The position numbers and the translations under genes are program-made. The notes beneath the pieces are model-generated. The model ran no database searches and was not told the origin of the DNA. It worked only from the letters and a program-made list of their open reading frames with translations. From RGDT01 sp964630925 (GTDB taxonomy: Bacteria; Planctomycetota; Planctomycetia; Gemmatales; Gemmataceae), in NCBI GenBank assembly GCA_964630925.1, contig CAZVZK010000153.1:1-24127 (forward strand): a DNA stretch of 24,127 bases. The letters run 5' to 3'. Position 1 is the first letter of the stretch. Each line of letters starts with the position of its first letter. Shown here in pieces: positions 7,051 to 14,553 of this stretch.

Positions 7051-8223
7051 ATGCTCCCCAACTTCGCGCAGGCCGGCACCGACACCAGGCGGCGGGCCTT
7101 CCGCCCGGCCGTGGAGGCCCTCGAAGACCGGGCCGTCCCGGCGGCCCTGACCGACGTCCAGATGACGTTCGCCACCACGGACGACTCCCACGGCGTGACC
7201 TTCCAGTACAACCTCACCCGCCGCACCGACTCCCTCGACGTGGGCGTGTACCGTTCCGCCGACAGCGTCTTCGACGCCGGCGACCTGGCCGTGGGTTCGT
7301 TCCAGCTCTCCGGCAGGGACACCGCCCGCGGCCGGCACACCGTCACGCGCGGCGGCATCGACCTGGCGCAGGACCCGACCCGCCCCTACGTCCTGGTCGT
7401 CGCCGACCCCGAGGCCCAGTTGGCCGAGGCCAATGAGGCCAACAACACCGCCTTCTTCCGTAAGCACCTGATCGGCGTGGTGACCCACGGCTTCCAGCTC
7501 CAGCCGGGCGTCCCCGAGTGGGCCACCAGCACGGCGGCGGGCCTTGAGGCGCTCGGCTACGATGAGGCCTTCGCCTACAACTGGGACGCCCTCAGCAAGG
7601 TCCCCTTGCCGGGGATGTCCACCCTGGCGGCCTACCAGCTGGCCGCCCGGATCAACGCCACGGCCGCCGGCCTCGACCTGGCCCCCGGCGACGTGGTGGA
7701 CCTGCACCTGATCGGCCACAGCCGCGGCACCGTGGTCAACAGCCTCGCCGCCGACTTCGTCTCCGACAGCCCGCTGCTGGACGGCGGCTGGGTGCGCGAG
7801 ACGATGCTCGACGCCCACCCGGCACGCCTCCTCGAGCCCGCCGCCGATGCCGTCGCCGACGTGCTGTTCGGCCCGGACAACATCAGCGAGGGCGCGTTCT
7901 TCGCCTTCCGCCCCGGCCCGCTGGGGCAGGTGCCCATGCTGGGCATCATCGCCGCGCAGCGGGCCATGAACGACCCCGCGGTGTACTTCGCCGAGAACGT
8001 GGACCAGGCCGAGGTCCTCTGGCAGAACACCCCCGACGTGCAGGAGCCCTTCGACCCGCTCAACATGGACTCCTACGCCAACTCGTGGGGCTACCGGCCC
8101 GAGATGATCGCCAACCTGTCGGACGCCGAGGTCGAGTCGCGTGACCTGACCGGCCTCTTCCACTACCAGGTGCCCGAGTACTACCTGGCCAACCTGCCCG
8201 CCCTCGTCCTCGCCCCCTGGTGA
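7051..8223 (+). CDS. Secreted lipase-like alpha/beta hydrolase with planctomycete LEDR sorting motif
   Basis: This 390-residue protein has a strong Shine-Dalgarno site (GGAGGAG at 7038-7044, 6-bp spacer). Its N-terminus carries the R-x-F-R-P-A-V-E-A-L-E-D-R-A-V-P-A pattern (residues 15-31), typical of exported planctomycete proteins in place of a classic signal peptide. Residues about 33-145 resemble a CARDB-like beta domain, with 'ADPEAQLAEANEANN' as the signature. From about 150 ('VVTHGF') a lipase-like hydrolase follows, with the elbow G-H-S-R-G and nucleophile Ser224. An Asp and a His must complete the triad, and I cannot assign them with certainty. The substrate is unknown. The gene is transcribed alone and faces the minus-strand operon, with a hairpin between their ends. 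Confidence 0.85.
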   Translation: MLPNFAQAGTDTRRRAFRPAVEALEDRAVPAALTDVQMTFATTDDSHGVTFQYNLTRRTDSLDVGVYRSADSVFDAGDLAVGSFQLSGRDTARGRHTVTRGGIDLAQDPTRPYVLVVADPEAQLAEANEANNTAFFRKHLIGVVTHGFQLQPGVPEWATSTAAGLEALGYDEAFAYNWDALSKVPLPGMSTLAAYQLAARINATAAGLDLAPGDVVDLHLIGHSRGTVVNSLAADFVSDSPLLDGGWVRETMLDAHPARLLEPAADAVADVLFGPDNISEGAFFAFRPGPLGQVPMLGIIAAQRAMNDPAVYFAENVDQAEVLWQNTPDVQEPFDPLNMDSYANSWGYRPEMIANLSDAEVESRDLTGLFHYQVPEYYLANLPALVLAPW

Positions 8224-8233
8224 CGCTCGACAC

Positions 8234-8262
8234 CCCGCCTGGCGCGTCAGGCGTCAGGCGGG
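8234..8262. terminator. Hairpin between convergent genes
   Basis: CCCGCCTG (8234-8241) pairs perfectly with CAGGCGGG (8255-8262). Three more base pairs, one a wobble, are possible inside. The stem lies in the 56-bp gap between the stops of the lipase-like gene and the lipoprotein gene, where it could end transcription from both sides. It also contains the short direct repeat CGTCAGG twice in tandem. Confidence 0.55.
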
Positions 8263-8279
8263 ACCCGGCCGATCATTCT

Positions 8280-9410
8280 TCATCCTTTCCGGGCCGGCCA
8301 GCCCGGCGGCAGCGGGATCATCAGCTCCGGCGGCGCGAACGACCCGCCCCACACCCGCGCGTGATACAGGTACAGCCCGTGGACCGCGTGGTACATCGAC
8401 CCGCTGTCCATCGGCGAATCCTGCATGTCGAGTATCAGTTGCGCCAACGCACTCGCCGCCCCCTGCATCCAGTCCGAACGCAGGTCCCCGTCCGGCAGCG
8501 CCAGCGCCAGCCACTCGAAGATGTGCCCCGTCGTGTTCAGCTGGAGCTGCTTGTCGGGGGCGTGCGCCTTGCTCTCGAACGACGCCGTCGAGAACAGGCC
8601 GTCCGGCCACTGGCTCTGCTTCGCCTTGAGCATGTACTCGTCCGTCCGCACGCTGACGGCCTTCCACACGCCCTCGGCCTTGCCGCCCCGCGCCAGGTGC
8701 AGGTGGTACGCCCACGTCAGCCCGAACAGGCGGTGCGTCCCGCCGCACGGCGCCTTCTCCACCGACGCCTCCACCTCGTAACGCACCAGGTCCTCCAGCC
8801 GCAGACGCTCGCCGTGGGCGTTGGTCCACGCCGCGTCGGTGCCGAAGTACTGCGACACGACCACGATGGTCCAGCTCAGCTCCTGGTCCGCCGTCGTCCG
8901 CGCCCGCATCTGGCTGTTCTTGACGAAGTCGAGGAACTTATAGTCGCGCCCCTGCACCTTGAATATCCGGTCCGCCGGCATGCCCCACTGCGCCATCTCG
9001 GCGACGAACTGGTCCTGGTGCCCCTGGCCCTGCGAGTCGCGCAGCGTCACCACCTCCAGGCCGTGGTCCGTCGGCTGGAACACCAGCCCACGCAGCTCGC
9101 CGCCGTCCTGGATGTACTGCAGCGCGTTCACCTTCGCCCCGGTCCGCGAGTCGGTGAGCTGCACCCCCGGCCCCAGCCCGAGGATGCCGTGGAACACCGT
9201 CCAGAAGGCGTTGCCGCGCAGGAGCGTCCGCTCGCGCACGTTCTTCACCGCCGCCTCGATGCGGGTTTTCAGCGTGCCGGGGACGGCCCGCGGCGTGGGC
9301 GGCTTCTCGCCGGGGGCCTCGTCCGGGTCGGGCGGACCCATCGGGGCACAGCTCCACACGCCGAGAAGCCCGCCCATGAGCAAGGCCGCCATTCGCGTTC
9401 TAGCACCCAC
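8280..9410 (-). CDS. Predicted lipoprotein of unknown function
   Basis: This 376-residue protein is the last gene of the HTTM operon. I chose the GTG at 9410: it is one base after the TGA of the upstream gene, 7 bp behind GGGAGGG. It also gives a proper lipoprotein leader, with Arg4 and Arg6, a hydrophobic core (LLMGGLLGV) and lipobox V-W-S-C with Cys21. The longer frame back to 9452 would overlap the upstream gene and bury the leader. The mature part starts with a Pro-rich linker and continues as a mostly helical domain. The C-terminal half, with repeated Trp, His and Gly motifs such as 'SSMYHAVHGLYLYHARVWG'-like segments, could be a helical toroid. I recognise no catalytic motif. Confidence 0.8.
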   Translation of the reverse strand: MGARTRMAALLMGGLLGVWSCAPMGPPDPDEAPGEKPPTPRAVPGTLKTRIEAAVKNVRERTLLRGNAFWTVFHGILGLGPGVQLTDSRTGAKVNALQYIQDGGELRGLVFQPTDHGLEVVTLRDSQGQGHQDQFVAEMAQWGMPADRIFKVQGRDYKFLDFVKNSQMRARTTADQELSWTIVVVSQYFGTDAAWTNAHGERLRLEDLVRYEVEASVEKAPCGGTHRLFGLTWAYHLHLARGGKAEGVWKAVSVRTDEYMLKAKQSQWPDGLFSTASFESKAHAPDKQLQLNTTGHIFEWLALALPDGDLRSDWMQGAASALAQLILDMQDSPMDSGSMYHAVHGLYLYHARVWGGSFAPPELMIPLPPGWPARKG

Positions 9411-9411
9411 G

Positions 9412-10542
9412 TCAGCGCCCTCCCACCGTGACGGCGCCCCTGCGCCCCGCACGCCCCTCGGCGCCCGCCGCCCGCGCCGCCGTCATTCGGGCGAAGGCAC
9501 CCGCCACCCACCCGCGGACACGCTCCCACTCCGCATCCGTCAGGAAGGCCAGGCAACCCGCCAGCAGCGCCGGCCCGAACAGCGGCATCCGGTAGATCCA
9601 CACCAGCCCGACGCACCCCGCCACGGCCCCGCCGAACAGCAGCGCCCGCCACCACCCGGTACGCCAGGCGAACGCCGGGAACGCCAACTGCCACGCCAGC
9701 GTCGCGTAGCACGCCACGTTCAGGAACACCATCCACGCGAAACCCGACGCCGCCATCCCGCGCACCCTCGCCGGGGTCAGCTCCAGCGGCGGCACCAGAT
9801 GATACCAGTACGCCACCCCCGACCACCAGGCGCTCGATTGCAGCTTGTGCAGCGCGCTGGTGACGAGGAGGATGGCGAGATGCACCTGGATGAGCCGCAG
9901 AGCCACGTTCACGCCCACGCTCTCTGGGGCGTCGCCCTCCCGCCGGGCGAACAGGAATGTCCGCCACGGGCCGAGGACGCGTTCCGCCCACGACACGCCC
10001 TTCCACGGACCTGAGAGGACGTAGCCGACGGCGAGGTACAGCGTGAGGATGCGGAACAGCACCTCCACCTCGTCCTCGAACACCGGGCTGGCGGTGAGCG
10101 ACAGCGTGGCCAGCCACGTCAACACGGAGGTCACACGCGGGAAGATCCCCAGCGTGAACAGCAGGATCACCCCCAGCGACCCCCAGTAGAACACCCGGAA
10201 CGCCGCGACGCTCTCGCCGCACAGGTACACCAGCGACCACGAGAACGGCTTCGGGATTTCCGCCGGCCGCTTCGACGCCTCGACGATGGCCGCCCGGTCG
10301 AACCAGCCGGTGAGGCCGAACAGCCCCTCGGCGTCCGCCGCGAGCGCCAGGAGCCAGAAGATCAGGAGCGACCCGACGGCGACGCGGATCACGTGCAGGC
10401 CGAAGGGGTGCCCCGGCGTGAACCAGAAGCCCTCCCACGGGCCGCGTGTCGGGGCGTCATCGGGCGTGGGGATGTGACTGGAGTGGCGCGCCGGGTGCTG
10501 CGGCGAGATGCCATCGGGCCTGGGTCCGTGTTGTCCGCTCAC
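9412..10542 (-). CDS. HTTM-domain membrane protein (vitamin-K-dependent gamma-carboxylase-like)
   Basis: This 376-residue multi-pass membrane protein starts at a GTG whose first bases overlap the stop of the upstream gene (GTGA), 7 bp after GGGAGGG. The first about 40 residues are polar, then several hydrophobic helices follow (about 50-70, 113-134, 137-150, 160-176, 216-230, 266-290, 299-316, 319-334). The order and motifs fit the HTTM family, including 'ASPVFEDEVEVLFRILTLYLAVG' split over 151-173. The segment 'SALHKLQSSAWWSG' (229-242) resembles the region of the human gamma-glutamyl carboxylase that holds its catalytic lysine, so Lys233 may be equivalent (inference). No lumenal carboxylase domain is present, so this would be the short bacterial form, whose substrate is unknown. 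Confidence 0.85.
   Translation of the reverse strand: MSGQHGPRPDGISPQHPARHSSHIPTPDDAPTRGPWEGFWFTPGHPFGLHVIRVAVGSLLIFWLLALAADAEGLFGLTGWFDRAAIVEASKRPAEIPKPFSWSLVYLCGESVAAFRVFYWGSLGVILLFTLGIFPRVTSVLTWLATLSLTASPVFEDEVEVLFRILTLYLAVGYVLSGPWKGVSWAERVLGPWRTFLFARREGDAPESVGVNVALRLIQVHLAILLVTSALHKLQSSAWWSGVAYWYHLVPPLELTPARVRGMAASGFAWMVFLNVACYATLAWQLAFPAFAWRTGWWRALLFGGAVAGCVGLVWIYRMPLFGPALLAGCLAFLTDAEWERVRGWVAGAFARMTAARAAGAEGRAGRRGAVTVGGR
9418..9424 (-). promoter_or_regulatory. Shine-Dalgarno site for the lipoprotein gene
   Basis: GGGAGGG on the minus strand lies 7 bp before the GTG at 9410, inside the 3' end of the HTTM gene. It decides the start and matches the site of the HTTM gene itself in sequence and spacing. 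Confidence 0.7.
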
Positions 10543-11273
10543 CGCGTGACCCTCCCATAGTCGCTGACCAGCTCTTCCATCTCCTGCGGGATCGTCTGCG
10601 GCTCCAGCAGGCCCGCCGGCGACAGCGACTCCTTGCTGTGCCGCACCACGCGGGCGTGCGCCGCCCCGTGGACGCGGCAGGCGTGCCGCGCGACGGCCTT
10701 GATCACCACCATCGACCACGGCGTGGGGCGGAACACCACGCGCCCGCGCGGGATCTCCGGCTCCGGCAGCTCCACCAGCACCAGACGCCGCGGCTCCGTC
10801 ATGTCCCAGAACGGGACGCGCGGCGGCAGGGTGCCCGGCGGGAAGATGCGCTCGCCGCCCGGCGGCGCCACCGGCTGATCCTCCACCAGCCAGCGGATGA
10901 GCCTGGCCTGCCGGGCACGCACGAACGGCGACGCCTCGGGGTCGGGGAAGCGCACGGTCTTGAGGAGCTTGCCCGCGTCGTCCTCGAGCCAGATTTCGAG
11001 GTACGCATCCGCCCCGCCGACGCGGTTGCTGGCGAAATGGTAGTCGTGCGTCAGCCCGGCGGCCTGGAGGTAGCGCCGCGTGGCCGACTCGTGGAGCATG
11101 GCCACCGCCGGCGGTGGGACGGCGGCCTGCGGCCCCTCCGGCGTGGGCCACGGCCCGCTCGGCGCGACGACGGCGCCGAGGAGGACGGCCCCGAGGTGAT
11201 ACACGATCGGCACGCTGGCGAGCGCCACCAGCCAGCGCGGCCAGGGGGCGGCTTCGGGAGTTGGAGCGGACAT
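10539..11273 (-). CDS. Membrane-anchored protein of unknown function, HTTM partner
   Basis: This 244-residue protein is the first gene of the operon. I chose the ATG at 11273 because it gives a short polar N-terminus followed by one transmembrane helix (about residues 13-35). The longer frame to 11375 adds a Pro/Arg-rich leader without such logic. The rest is soluble and presumably periplasmic. It contains 'YLQAAGLTHDYHFASNR' (68-84), similar in pattern to planctomycete proteins found next to HTTM genes with 'YLxAxxLxHxYxFF'. A beta-rich section (89-112) and two Cys/His-containing helices near the end follow. Its TGA overlaps the GTG of the HTTM gene, so the two are coupled. It may be the substrate or a cofactor-handling partner, but nothing in the sequence proves it. 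Confidence 0.78.
   Translation of the reverse strand: MSAPTPEAAPWPRWLVALASVPIVYHLGAVLLGAVVAPSGPWPTPEGPQAAVPPPAVAMLHESATRRYLQAAGLTHDYHFASNRVGGADAYLEIWLEDDAGKLLKTVRFPDPEASPFVRARQARLIRWLVEDQPVAPPGGERIFPPGTLPPRVPFWDMTEPRRLVLVELPEPEIPRGRVVFRPTPWSMVVIKAVARHACRVHGAAHARVVRHSKESLSPAGLLEPQTIPQEMEELVSDYGRVTR
10550..10556 (-). promoter_or_regulatory. Shine-Dalgarno site for the HTTM gene
   Basis: GGGAGGG on the minus strand lies 7 bp before the GTG at 10542. It fixes this start within a frame that stays open to 11151 inside the upstream gene. Confidence 0.7.
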
Positions 11274-11448
11274 GCCTGGCCCCGTGTGGAGGCGATTCTT
11301 CAGGGTAACTCTACCCGCCGCGGGCGGGCGCGGCCGGACGGCCGGAGGTGACATCTGGCGCTGTAAGGGAGACAAGCCCTCGCGGCTACCCCAGCCGGCA
11401 AATCGCGCACGCGGTGGTCGTGTGACTCAGCCAATGCCGTGCCGATTC

Positions 11449-11476
11449 GGGGGGCTGTCCGGGTTACGTGCCCCCC
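11449..11476 (-). terminator. Hairpin downstream of the CCRRIW gene
   Basis: GGGGGGC (11449-11455) can pair with GCCCCCC (11470-11476) across a 14-bp loop. The stem begins about 16 bp beyond the stop of the minus-strand gene that ends at 11493. There is no T tract, so termination is only a suggestion. The remainder of the 219-bp gap (11274-11492) shows nothing else I can name. Confidence 0.4.
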
Positions 11477-11492
11477 AGGACTCGCCGCCGGC

Positions 11493-12212
11493 CTACCCCT
11501 TGCCGATGATGAGGTCCAACGCCCAGCACCCGCGGACGTGCGGGCCAGGGGAGCGAAGGTGCGCCAGGAGTGCGTCATCCTCACACCCCAGCTCTTCAAG
11601 CGCGTCCGAGAGCACCGCGAGGCGGCCCGGATCGAGATGGCCGCCGGGGAGGCCACGCTCGCCGTACGCGGCGCGTGCGAGCGTGAGAACTTCCGGTGTC
11701 TGGAACACTGGGGCGAGAGTGGATGGGCGGTACGGGTTGCCCACGATGTCACGGAGCAGGGCGGCCTGGGCATCCCGCTCCACCCTGCCTCCACCGGGTG
11801 CCGCCTCTTCGGCGGCCTCCGCCGCCCACTCCGCCGCCCCACTCGCCGCGCTCTCCTCGGGCCTCCTTGGAGAGCAGGACAGCTCGAATGGCCAAACGAC
11901 CTGTCGCGCGGCGCTGGCCGCCGGCCCATCGCCCCCTTCCACCAAGGCCCTGTACCCTGGCTGCCAGACGGTGAATGGATCGAACACCGCAGCGTCCCCG
12001 TCCATCACGGCCTCACACGCATCGACGATGGCCCGGCTGATGCTGCCTAGAAGAGGCCAGATCCGTCGGCAGCAGACGCATGCGAACAGACGGTATTTCC
12101 GCTCGCTCAGGTTCACATCCGAGTTGGAGAGGTGCTGAAACAGCCTTCCCATATCTGAAGTCGCCAGCCACTCCGCTTCGGGGATGCGTTTCTTCCGCCG
12201 CCAGTCCGCCAT
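11493..12212 (-). CDS. Gemmata-type 'CxCCRRIW' family protein, function unknown
   Basis: This 239-residue protein opens with PEAEWLATSD and then 'RLFACVCCRRIWPLL' (41-55). An Ala/Glu-rich helical stretch (about 121-140) follows, then 'LLRDIVGNPYRP' (152-163). The end 'LAHLRSPGPHVRGCWALDLIIGKG' is split over 216-239. This order is, from general knowledge, a paralogous family found many times in Gemmata-like genomes and still without a known function. The three clustered cysteines suggest metal binding or a structural site, but no zinc-finger pattern is complete. The start is uncertain: 12212 best fits the family's N-terminus, while in-frame ATGs at 12269 and 12275 are possible and none has a strong Shine-Dalgarno site. 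The frame extends to 12431 into an inverted-repeat element and is unlikely to be coding there. Confidence 0.8.
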   Translation of the reverse strand: MADWRRKKRIPEAEWLATSDMGRLFQHLSNSDVNLSERKYRLFACVCCRRIWPLLGSISRAIVDACEAVMDGDAAVFDPFTVWQPGYRALVEGGDGPAASAARQVVWPFELSCSPRRPEESAASGAAEWAAEAAEEAAPGGGRVERDAQAALLRDIVGNPYRPSTLAPVFQTPEVLTLARAAYGERGLPGGHLDPGRLAVLSDALEELGCEDDALLAHLRSPGPHVRGCWALDLIIGKG

Positions 12213-12554
12213 CGAGCGGACCAGATCAGCGCACACATCTTCCAGGCGGCTTGGAGCTGGCTGGCCCATTTGCATTCCGTTACGGGAGCGCGAGGCAGGC
12301 CACCCCAGATTACCCGAACGGAGCGAGGCGTGCAACAAACCGACGCGGCACCCCTCCAGGGCTGTTCGGTTGTCGGCTCGGGCGGGTTCGATTGCTGAGC
12401 GTTCGGCAGCTTGGGAGAGGTGGGCACCCACCCAGCCCGCCCAGCCTCACATTAATCCGGCCTGGCAACGCTCCCGCGCCGACAATCGAACAGCCCTGGG
12501 CAGATGGCAGGTGGTGTTGAAGTTGAACCCCGAAGCGCCCCACGGCAGGGCGGC
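12213..12554. other. Gap between two minus-strand genes, largely noncoding
   Basis: These 342 bp hold the inverted-repeat element (12356-12499) and, at 12213-12275, possibly a short N-terminal extension of the CCRRIW protein. I see no convincing promoter, RNA gene or independent small gene in the rest. Confidence 0.5.
12356..12499. mobile_element. 144-bp element with 22-bp terminal inverted repeats (MITE-like)
   Basis: The arm at 12356-12377 (CCAGGGCTGTTCG then G then TTGTCGGC) is repeated in inverted form at 12478-12499 with a single mismatch. Weaker complementarity continues inward for several more bases. Nested inside are GAGCGTT (12397-12403) with AACGCTC (12467-12473), and GGGCGGG (12380-12386) with CCCGCCC (12436-12442). 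There is no transposase frame. The structure fits a miniature inverted-repeat element or a large folded RNA/DNA motif. No target-site duplication is obvious at the edges. Confidence 0.65.
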
Positions 12555-13082
12555 TCACGGCGCCCGCAGTTGAATCAGGCGGTCCACGACGCGCCGCAGC
12601 TCGTCGAGGCCGCCGCAGTCCTCGGCCAATTCGACCACCCGGTCGAGGAGGCCGACCAGCCCGCCTCGCCGCGTCGGCGCGGCCTTGGCAGGGGCGGCCC
12701 GCGGCGCCGGGGCCGCCTCGGGCACCGCCGGCTCGGGCTTCCTGGCCTTGCGTGGCGGCTCCGGCGGCTCGGGCGCCGGAGCCGGGTCGGGCGCGGCCAC
12801 GCGGGGCTTGCGCGCCTTGCGTGGCTGAGGCGCCTCTTCCGCAGGCCCCTCGGCCGGGCTGGCGGGCCCTGAAGCCGGGGCGGGTGCCTCCGGCATGCTC
12901 GCGCCGGCCTTGCGCATCGCCACCTGCTGGCCGGCCACGTCGCCCGGCGTGACGCGCACCTTGTCGTCCTCGCGCTCGGGCGCCTCGTTGATGAGCTTCG
13001 ACAGCGCCTTCGGCCCCTTGTCGGGGTTGGTAAGGATCGCCTCGCGGATGACCCGCGTCTTCGGTGTCAGCGCCTTCGCCAT
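12555..13082 (-). CDS. Small basic Ala/Pro-rich protein with conserved N- and C-terminal helices
   Basis: This 175-residue protein starts at the ATG at 13082, where GAGGG lies 7 bp upstream. Three parts are visible. The N-terminal region is helical (1-60, 'ALTPKTRVIREAILTNPDKG'), resembling a small DNA-binding-like or winged-helix-like domain seen in other planctomycete proteins. The middle is a long Ala/Pro/Lys/Arg linker (62-137) that contains RKARKP twice (88-93 and 111-116). The C-terminal amphipathic helix pair (140-172, 'LLDRVVELAEDCGGLDELRRVVDRL' in two pieces) may self-associate. The basic linker recalls histone-H1-like or nucleoid proteins. A DNA-associated role is an inference, and no function is known to me. 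Confidence 0.78.
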   Translation of the reverse strand: MAKALTPKTRVIREAILTNPDKGPKALSKLINEAPEREDDKVRVTPGDVAGQQVAMRKAGASMPEAPAPASGPASPAEGPAEEAPQPRKARKPRVAAPDPAPAPEPPEPPRKARKPEPAVPEAAPAPRAAPAKAAPTRRGGLVGLLDRVVELAEDCGGLDELRRVVDRLIQLRAP

Positions 13083-13246
13083 CGCCGTGCCCTCGGAGCC
13101 GTGGAGCCCCTCCAACCTACCCGCCCGGTGCCGCCGGCGCCAACGGCCCACGCCGTGGGAATCCTTGCGGCAGGTGCGGGTTGTATCGGGTGTGTCAGAT
13201 GGGTGGCCCGCTACCACGAGAACGCCCGCGGGGTTGAATGTGCGGA

Positions 13247-13260
13247 GCCCCGTTCGGGGC
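13247..13260. repeat. Short hairpin in the leader of the PQQ-propeller gene
   Basis: GCCCCG (13247-13252) and CGGGGC (13255-13260) form a palindrome with a TT centre, ending 22 bp before the ATG. Its left half, AGCCCCGTTC, is the same as the first hairpin at 2390. The rest of the 200-bp divergent gap (13083-13282) must hold promoters for both flanking genes, but I see no clear -35/-10 pair. Confidence 0.45.
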
Positions 13261-13282
13261 GGACGCGACGGAGGGCGTTGGC

Positions 13283-14509
13283 ATGCCGGGCGTCATACGC
13301 GGTTTGATCCTGGCCCTGATGGCCGGCGCGGCGGCGTGCGCCGCCGACCCCGTCGGGTGGCGGAACGACGGCACCGGACGCTTCGCCGACGCCGACCCGC
13401 CGACGGAGTGGTCAACCGGTAAGAACGTCCTGTGGAAGGCCAGCCTGCCCGGCCAAAGTTACGCCGCCCCCATCGTCGTCGGCGAGAACCTCTACGTCGC
13501 CTCCGACCCCGCCGACCTCCTCTGCATCCGCCGCAAGGACGGCAAGGTGCTGTGGCGCAAGGGCCACGGCGACATCAAGGCCCCCGCCGGCGGGGGCGGC
13601 GGCAAGGGCGGCTTCGGTAAGGGCGGCATGGGCAAGGGCGGCGGGGGACGCAGCGCCGGCAACACCGCCGCCACCCCCGTCAGCGACGGAAAGTACGTCG
13701 CCGCCGTCTTCGGCAACGGTGTCGTCGCCGTGTACGACCTCGACGGCAACCGCCTCTGGGGCCGCGCCGTCGAGTCGTCGCGTGTCGGCTTCGGCCACTC
13801 CACCTCGCCGCTCCTGCTCGGCGGCAAGCTGATCGTCCACTTCAACAGCCTGGTGGCGCTGGACGTCGCCACAGGCAAGGAGGCGTGGCGCGTCGAGCTG
13901 TCCGCATCGCACGCCAGCCCGGTGGCCGCGAAGCTCGGCAAGGAGGACGTGGTCATCAGCCCCGCCGGCGCCGTCATCCGCGCCCGCGACGGCAAGACCC
14001 TCGCCGAGGCCGGCATGCGCTCGTCCGACAACTCACCCGTCGCGGACGGCGATACCGTCTTCTTCGTCGGCCGCGGCGCGTTCCGCCTCACGGAGGGCAA
14101 GGACGGCGCCGCGACGGTAAAGCGGCTCTGGGGCACGGGCGGCGGCGGGGGCGGCGGGCGCGGCGACCGCCGCCTGTCGTCCCCCCTGGTGCACGACGGC
14201 ATCCTCTACGGCATCGGCGGCGGCGGCTTCCTGGAGGCCGCCGACGCCAGGACCGGCGAGCCGATCTACCGCCAGCGTCTCGGCCTGGGCGAGGTCTACT
14301 CCAGCCTGGCGATGGCCGGCGGCCTGATCTACGCCTTCGACCTCTCGGGCAAGGCGGTGATCTTCAAGCCCGGCCGCAAGTACGAGCGCGTCGCGGCCTG
14401 CCAGTTGGAGGGCACGGGGTGCTGCCCGGTCTTCGCCGGCAGCCACCTCTACGTCCGCGGCAGGCAGACCCTGTACTGCATCGCCAAGGAGGCCAGGCCG
14501 AAGGAGTAG
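13283..14509 (+). CDS. Secreted PQQ-binding-like beta-propeller protein
   Basis: This 408-residue protein starts at the ATG at 13283, 7 bp after GGAGGG. It has a signal peptide (residues 1 to about 21, ending AACAAD). Propeller blades repeat the pattern 'YVASDPADLLCIRRKDGKVLWR' (71-92), 'VVAVYDLDGNRLWG' (147-160), 'LVALDVATGKEAWR' (190-203) and 'FLEAADARTGEPIYR' (316-330). These are the Trp-docking repeats of the PQQ/BamB-like superfamily. Catalytic residues of a PQQ dehydrogenase are not seen, so it is more likely a binding or scaffold protein outside the cytoplasmic membrane. Two long glycine-rich inserts occur in loops, at 103-122 (with Lys, Phe and Met) and at 286-293. Planctomycetes encode many such proteins, usually of unknown function. 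Confidence 0.88.
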   Translation: MPGVIRGLILALMAGAAACAADPVGWRNDGTGRFADADPPTEWSTGKNVLWKASLPGQSYAAPIVVGENLYVASDPADLLCIRRKDGKVLWRKGHGDIKAPAGGGGGKGGFGKGGMGKGGGGRSAGNTAATPVSDGKYVAAVFGNGVVAVYDLDGNRLWGRAVESSRVGFGHSTSPLLLGGKLIVHFNSLVALDVATGKEAWRVELSASHASPVAAKLGKEDVVISPAGAVIRARDGKTLAEAGMRSSDNSPVADGDTVFFVGRGAFRLTEGKDGAATVKRLWGTGGGGGGGRGDRRLSSPLVHDGILYGIGGGGFLEAADARTGEPIYRQRLGLGEVYSSLAMAGGLIYAFDLSGKAVIFKPGRKYERVAACQLEGTGCCPVFAGSHLYVRGRQTLYCIAKEARPKE

Positions 14510-14553
14510 ACGCCTGCCCGCCCCGCTCCCGCTCGAAATCGCCCAGCGCGCCC

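Noticed and set aside
10543..11151. N-terminal extension of the HTTM frame
   Set aside because: It runs inside the upstream gene in another frame and is Gly/Ala/Arg/Pro junk. The GTG at 10542 has a strong ribosome binding site.
11274..11492. Possible riboswitch or RNA gene in the gap before the HTTM operon
   Set aside because: Apart from the hairpin at 11449-11476, no conserved riboswitch core, tRNA shape or promoter could be recognised.
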